From Aquimarina muelleri DSM 19832 (GTDB lineage: Bacteria; Bacteroidota; Bacteroidia; Flavobacteriales; Flavobacteriaceae), in the NCBI RefSeq assembly GCF_000430665.1, contig NZ_KE387189.1, positions 18,304 to 82,303 of the forward strand: a stretch of DNA of 64,000 bases, in the 5' to 3' direction. This document shows, piece by piece, positions 62,385-64,000 of the stretch. A program made the position numbers and the translations under genes. The notes under the pieces are model-generated. The model was not told the origin of the DNA, did no database searches, and saw only the letters and a list, made by a program, of their open reading frames with translations. Position 1 is the stretch's first letter; every line of letters begins with the position of its first letter.

Positions 62385-64000
62385 ATGGTCAAAAAATTAC
62401 TTTTAATAATCGTATGTATATCTTTTAATGTTCTTAGAGGGCAAGATAGTAGTACTAGCACTTATGGTGTTCTTCCTACCGATATCCCAACTCATAACTT
62501 AGTAAAATATAACCGTTTTTATTTTAACCCTACTTTTTCTTTAGTACGCGAAAACAAAAAATCTATTAATTTTTATAATAAAACACAATGGGCTTCATTT
62601 AATGATAACCCGCAAACATACCTAATTAATTATACTGCCAATTTTGAAGAAAGAATAGGAGTTTCCATAGGATTACACCAACAAAACGAAGGGATTTATC
62701 GATACTTTGGAGGGATAGCTAATTTTGCATATAATGTTGAATTGAACAGGGATATGAATTTTACTTTTGGATTAAACCTAGGTTTTTCTCAAAGCGGAAT
62801 TAAATCAAACATAGACTCTGCAACAAGTATTGTTTTAAATAACGGAGTAGAAGTAAATGATCCGATTATTCTTAATTATGAAAACAGCTCTGTTTTTCAA
62901 TTAACACCAGGGGTCAATTTTAATTATGAAGAATTCGATGTAGGTGTTTCTGTATCCAACCTTGTAGCGTATAACCTAACATCTAGCGAATTATTAACAG
63001 ATAATATGGCCTTTACAGGGCATGTTATGTATACGACTAGTTTAGAAAGAAGGTCAGATAAAATAATTCGAGGAATAGGATATGCAAACATGTTGCCTGA
63101 TTTAGGAACAGATACTTCAAACCTTAGATATGGAGCCAGTGTTATTGTTGAATTGCCAACATTAGGTTGGGGACAGGTAGGGTATAATAGCTTTTATGGC
63201 GTTTCATTAGGTGTGGGAGGTAATATAACATCTAATGTTTCGGTAGGCTATACTTATGAAACAGGTTTTGGAGACACTAGTAACTTCGGAGCTACTCATG
63301 AGGTAGGCTTGGCATATAATTTTGAAACCGAAAAACCTAGAAGAAGAAAAAGTAAATCTAAATCCGGAACTCAAAAAGCATATGAAGAAAGAGATTCTGA
63401 AATTAGACGACTTAAAAGAGAAGTTTTAGAACAAAATAAATTAATAAGAGAGTTACAAAACGAAAAAGGAGAAGCCAGAAGTCAAGATAAAAAAGCAATT
63501 AGCGAACTCGAAAGATCTATTGCTGAAGCAAGAGAAAAAGAAGCCCAAGCTGCGAGAGATTTAGAATTGCAAAGAGAAGAAGAAGTAAAGCTACTTAATA
63601 AACAACAAGAAGAAAAAGAACGTTTGGCAGTTAAGAGACAACTGGAAGCGGAAATGGTAGAACAAAGAAGAGAAGAAGAGCGTCTTGCCGCACAGAAACA
63701 AGTGGATCGTGAAGTTTCACAAACAGAAGAAGAAAAAGAACGCTTAGTAGCTCAAAGACAAATAGAACAAGAAGTAGCAGAGCAAAAAGAAGCAGAACAA
63801 AGAATAGCAGCAGAAGAGGCTATACGAGAAGCAGAAGCAGCCAAACAGCAAGAAATAGAAGAACGTATAGCTGCTCAAAAAGAATTAGAGAAAGAAACAG
63901 CCGTACAAAAAGCAGAAGAAGAGCGTCTAGCTTCACAGAAACAATTAGAAGCAGAGATGGCTGCTCAAAAAGCAGAAGAGGAGCGTTTAGCTTCACAGAA
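62385..64000 (+). CDS. PorP/SprF-family T9SS membrane protein with coiled-coil extension (3' truncated)
   Basis: The frame opens with ATG at 62385 and stays open to the window edge (538 codons visible). A signal peptide (VKKLLLIIVCISFNVLRGQ) is followed by a PorP/SprF outer-membrane barrel domain (NRFYFNPTFSLVREN, WASFNDNPQTYLINY, FGFGLN-like strands) to about residue 310. From about 318 it becomes charged (RRRKSKSKSG) and then a long coiled coil with repeats of ERLAxQK and AEEERLASQ type. Ordinary PorP/SprF proteins are about 300-330 residues and lack this extension. It is co-transcribed with the type B cargo gene. Confidence 0.88.
   Translation, partial: MVKKLLLIIVCISFNVLRGQDSSTSTYGVLPTDIPTHNLVKYNRFYFNPTFSLVRENKKSINFYNKTQWASFNDNPQTYLINYTANFEERIGVSIGLHQQNEGIYRYFGGIANFAYNVELNRDMNFTFGLNLGFSQSGIKSNIDSATSIVLNNGVEVNDPIILNYENSSVFQLTPGVNFNYEEFDVGVSVSNLVAYNLTSSELLTDNMAFTGHVMYTTSLERRSDKIIRGIGYANMLPDLGTDTSNLRYGASVIVELPTLGWGQVGYNSFYGVSLGVGGNITSNVSVGYTYETGFGDTSNFGATHEVGLAYNFETEKPRRRKSKSKSGTQKAYEERDSEIRRLKREVLEQNKLIRELQNEKGEARSQDKKAISELERSIAEAREKEAQAARDLELQREEEVKLLNKQQEEKERLAVKRQLEAEMVEQRREEERLAAQKQVDREVSQTEEEKERLVAQRQIEQEVAEQKEAEQRIAAEEAIREAEAAKQQEIEERIAAQKELEKETAVQKAEEERLASQKQLEAEMAAQKAEEERLASQ

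Noticed and set aside
1..64000. CRISPR array, prophage, insertion sequence or defence island
   Set aside because: No regularly spaced repeats, cas genes, transposases, integrases or phage structural genes were seen.

Overview
The window is low-GC DNA from a member of the Bacteroidota, almost certainly Flavobacteriaceae; Aquimarina-like is a guess from gene content. The evidence is type IX secretion (T9SS) sorting domains of both type A and type B, a PorP/SprF-family protein, many short lipobox signal peptides, TAnnTTTG promoter boxes in place of strong Shine-Dalgarno sites, and a DUF4175-ybeY-mnmG gene order. No plasmid, phage, transposase or CRISPR gene was seen.

Region by region. 1-4.2 kb: a minus-strand Fe-S assembly operon (sufA-like, sufB, sufC, sufD cut by the window edge), with two lipoprotein genes inserted between sufB and sufC. 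4.3-10.3 kb: a minus-strand operon of a choice-of-anchor B surface protein, a seven-repeat lipoprotein, an MbnP-like copper protein and an MbnH/MauG-like dihaem enzyme. 10.8-16.4 kb: thiL, a small zinc-ribbon protein, an alpha/beta hydrolase, brnQ, a second dihaem peroxidase-like lipoprotein and a VOC protein. 16.7-26.9 kb: a very large secreted lamin-tail/endonuclease protein, a lipocalin-like lipoprotein, Xaa-Pro aminopeptidase, a secreted BNR/VPS10-type propeller protein, then a patch of decayed repeats. 26.9-38.1 kb: a Cys-rich lipoprotein, a cation/proton antiporter, an MBL hydrolase-S8 protease-M1 peptidase run, rnpA with an S41 protease, and the minus-strand trio rpiB, CDF transporter, GNAT. 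38.1-39.4 kb: an AT-rich intergenic zone with a DnaA-box match and two tiny genes. 39.4-49.5 kb: rnr, a DUF2807 protein, a LysE-type exporter, tRNA-Cys, folB, glnS, a secreted protein, an SPFH protein and gltX. 50-58.5 kb: DUF4175 protein, ybeY, a cluster of parS-like palindromes, mnmG, two small envelope proteins, a methyltransferase and an OmpH/Skp-like lipoprotein. 58.9-64 kb: T9SS cargo proteins and a 3'-truncated PorP/SprF protein with a long repetitive coiled coil.

Two themes stand out. First, the cell-envelope redox and copper cluster at 4.3-10.3 kb looks like a Bacteroidota version of the MbnP/MbnH pair, in which a MauG-type enzyme oxidises a tryptophan of its partner to build a copper site. 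Second, rnpA, mnmG, a DnaA-box-bearing gap and at least five parS-like sites together suggest that the window lies close to the chromosomal origin. parA, parB and dnaA are not in the window, so this remains inference.

Positions were counted by hand from the sequence. No homology search, folding or skew calculation was possible, and family assignments rest on recognised motifs.
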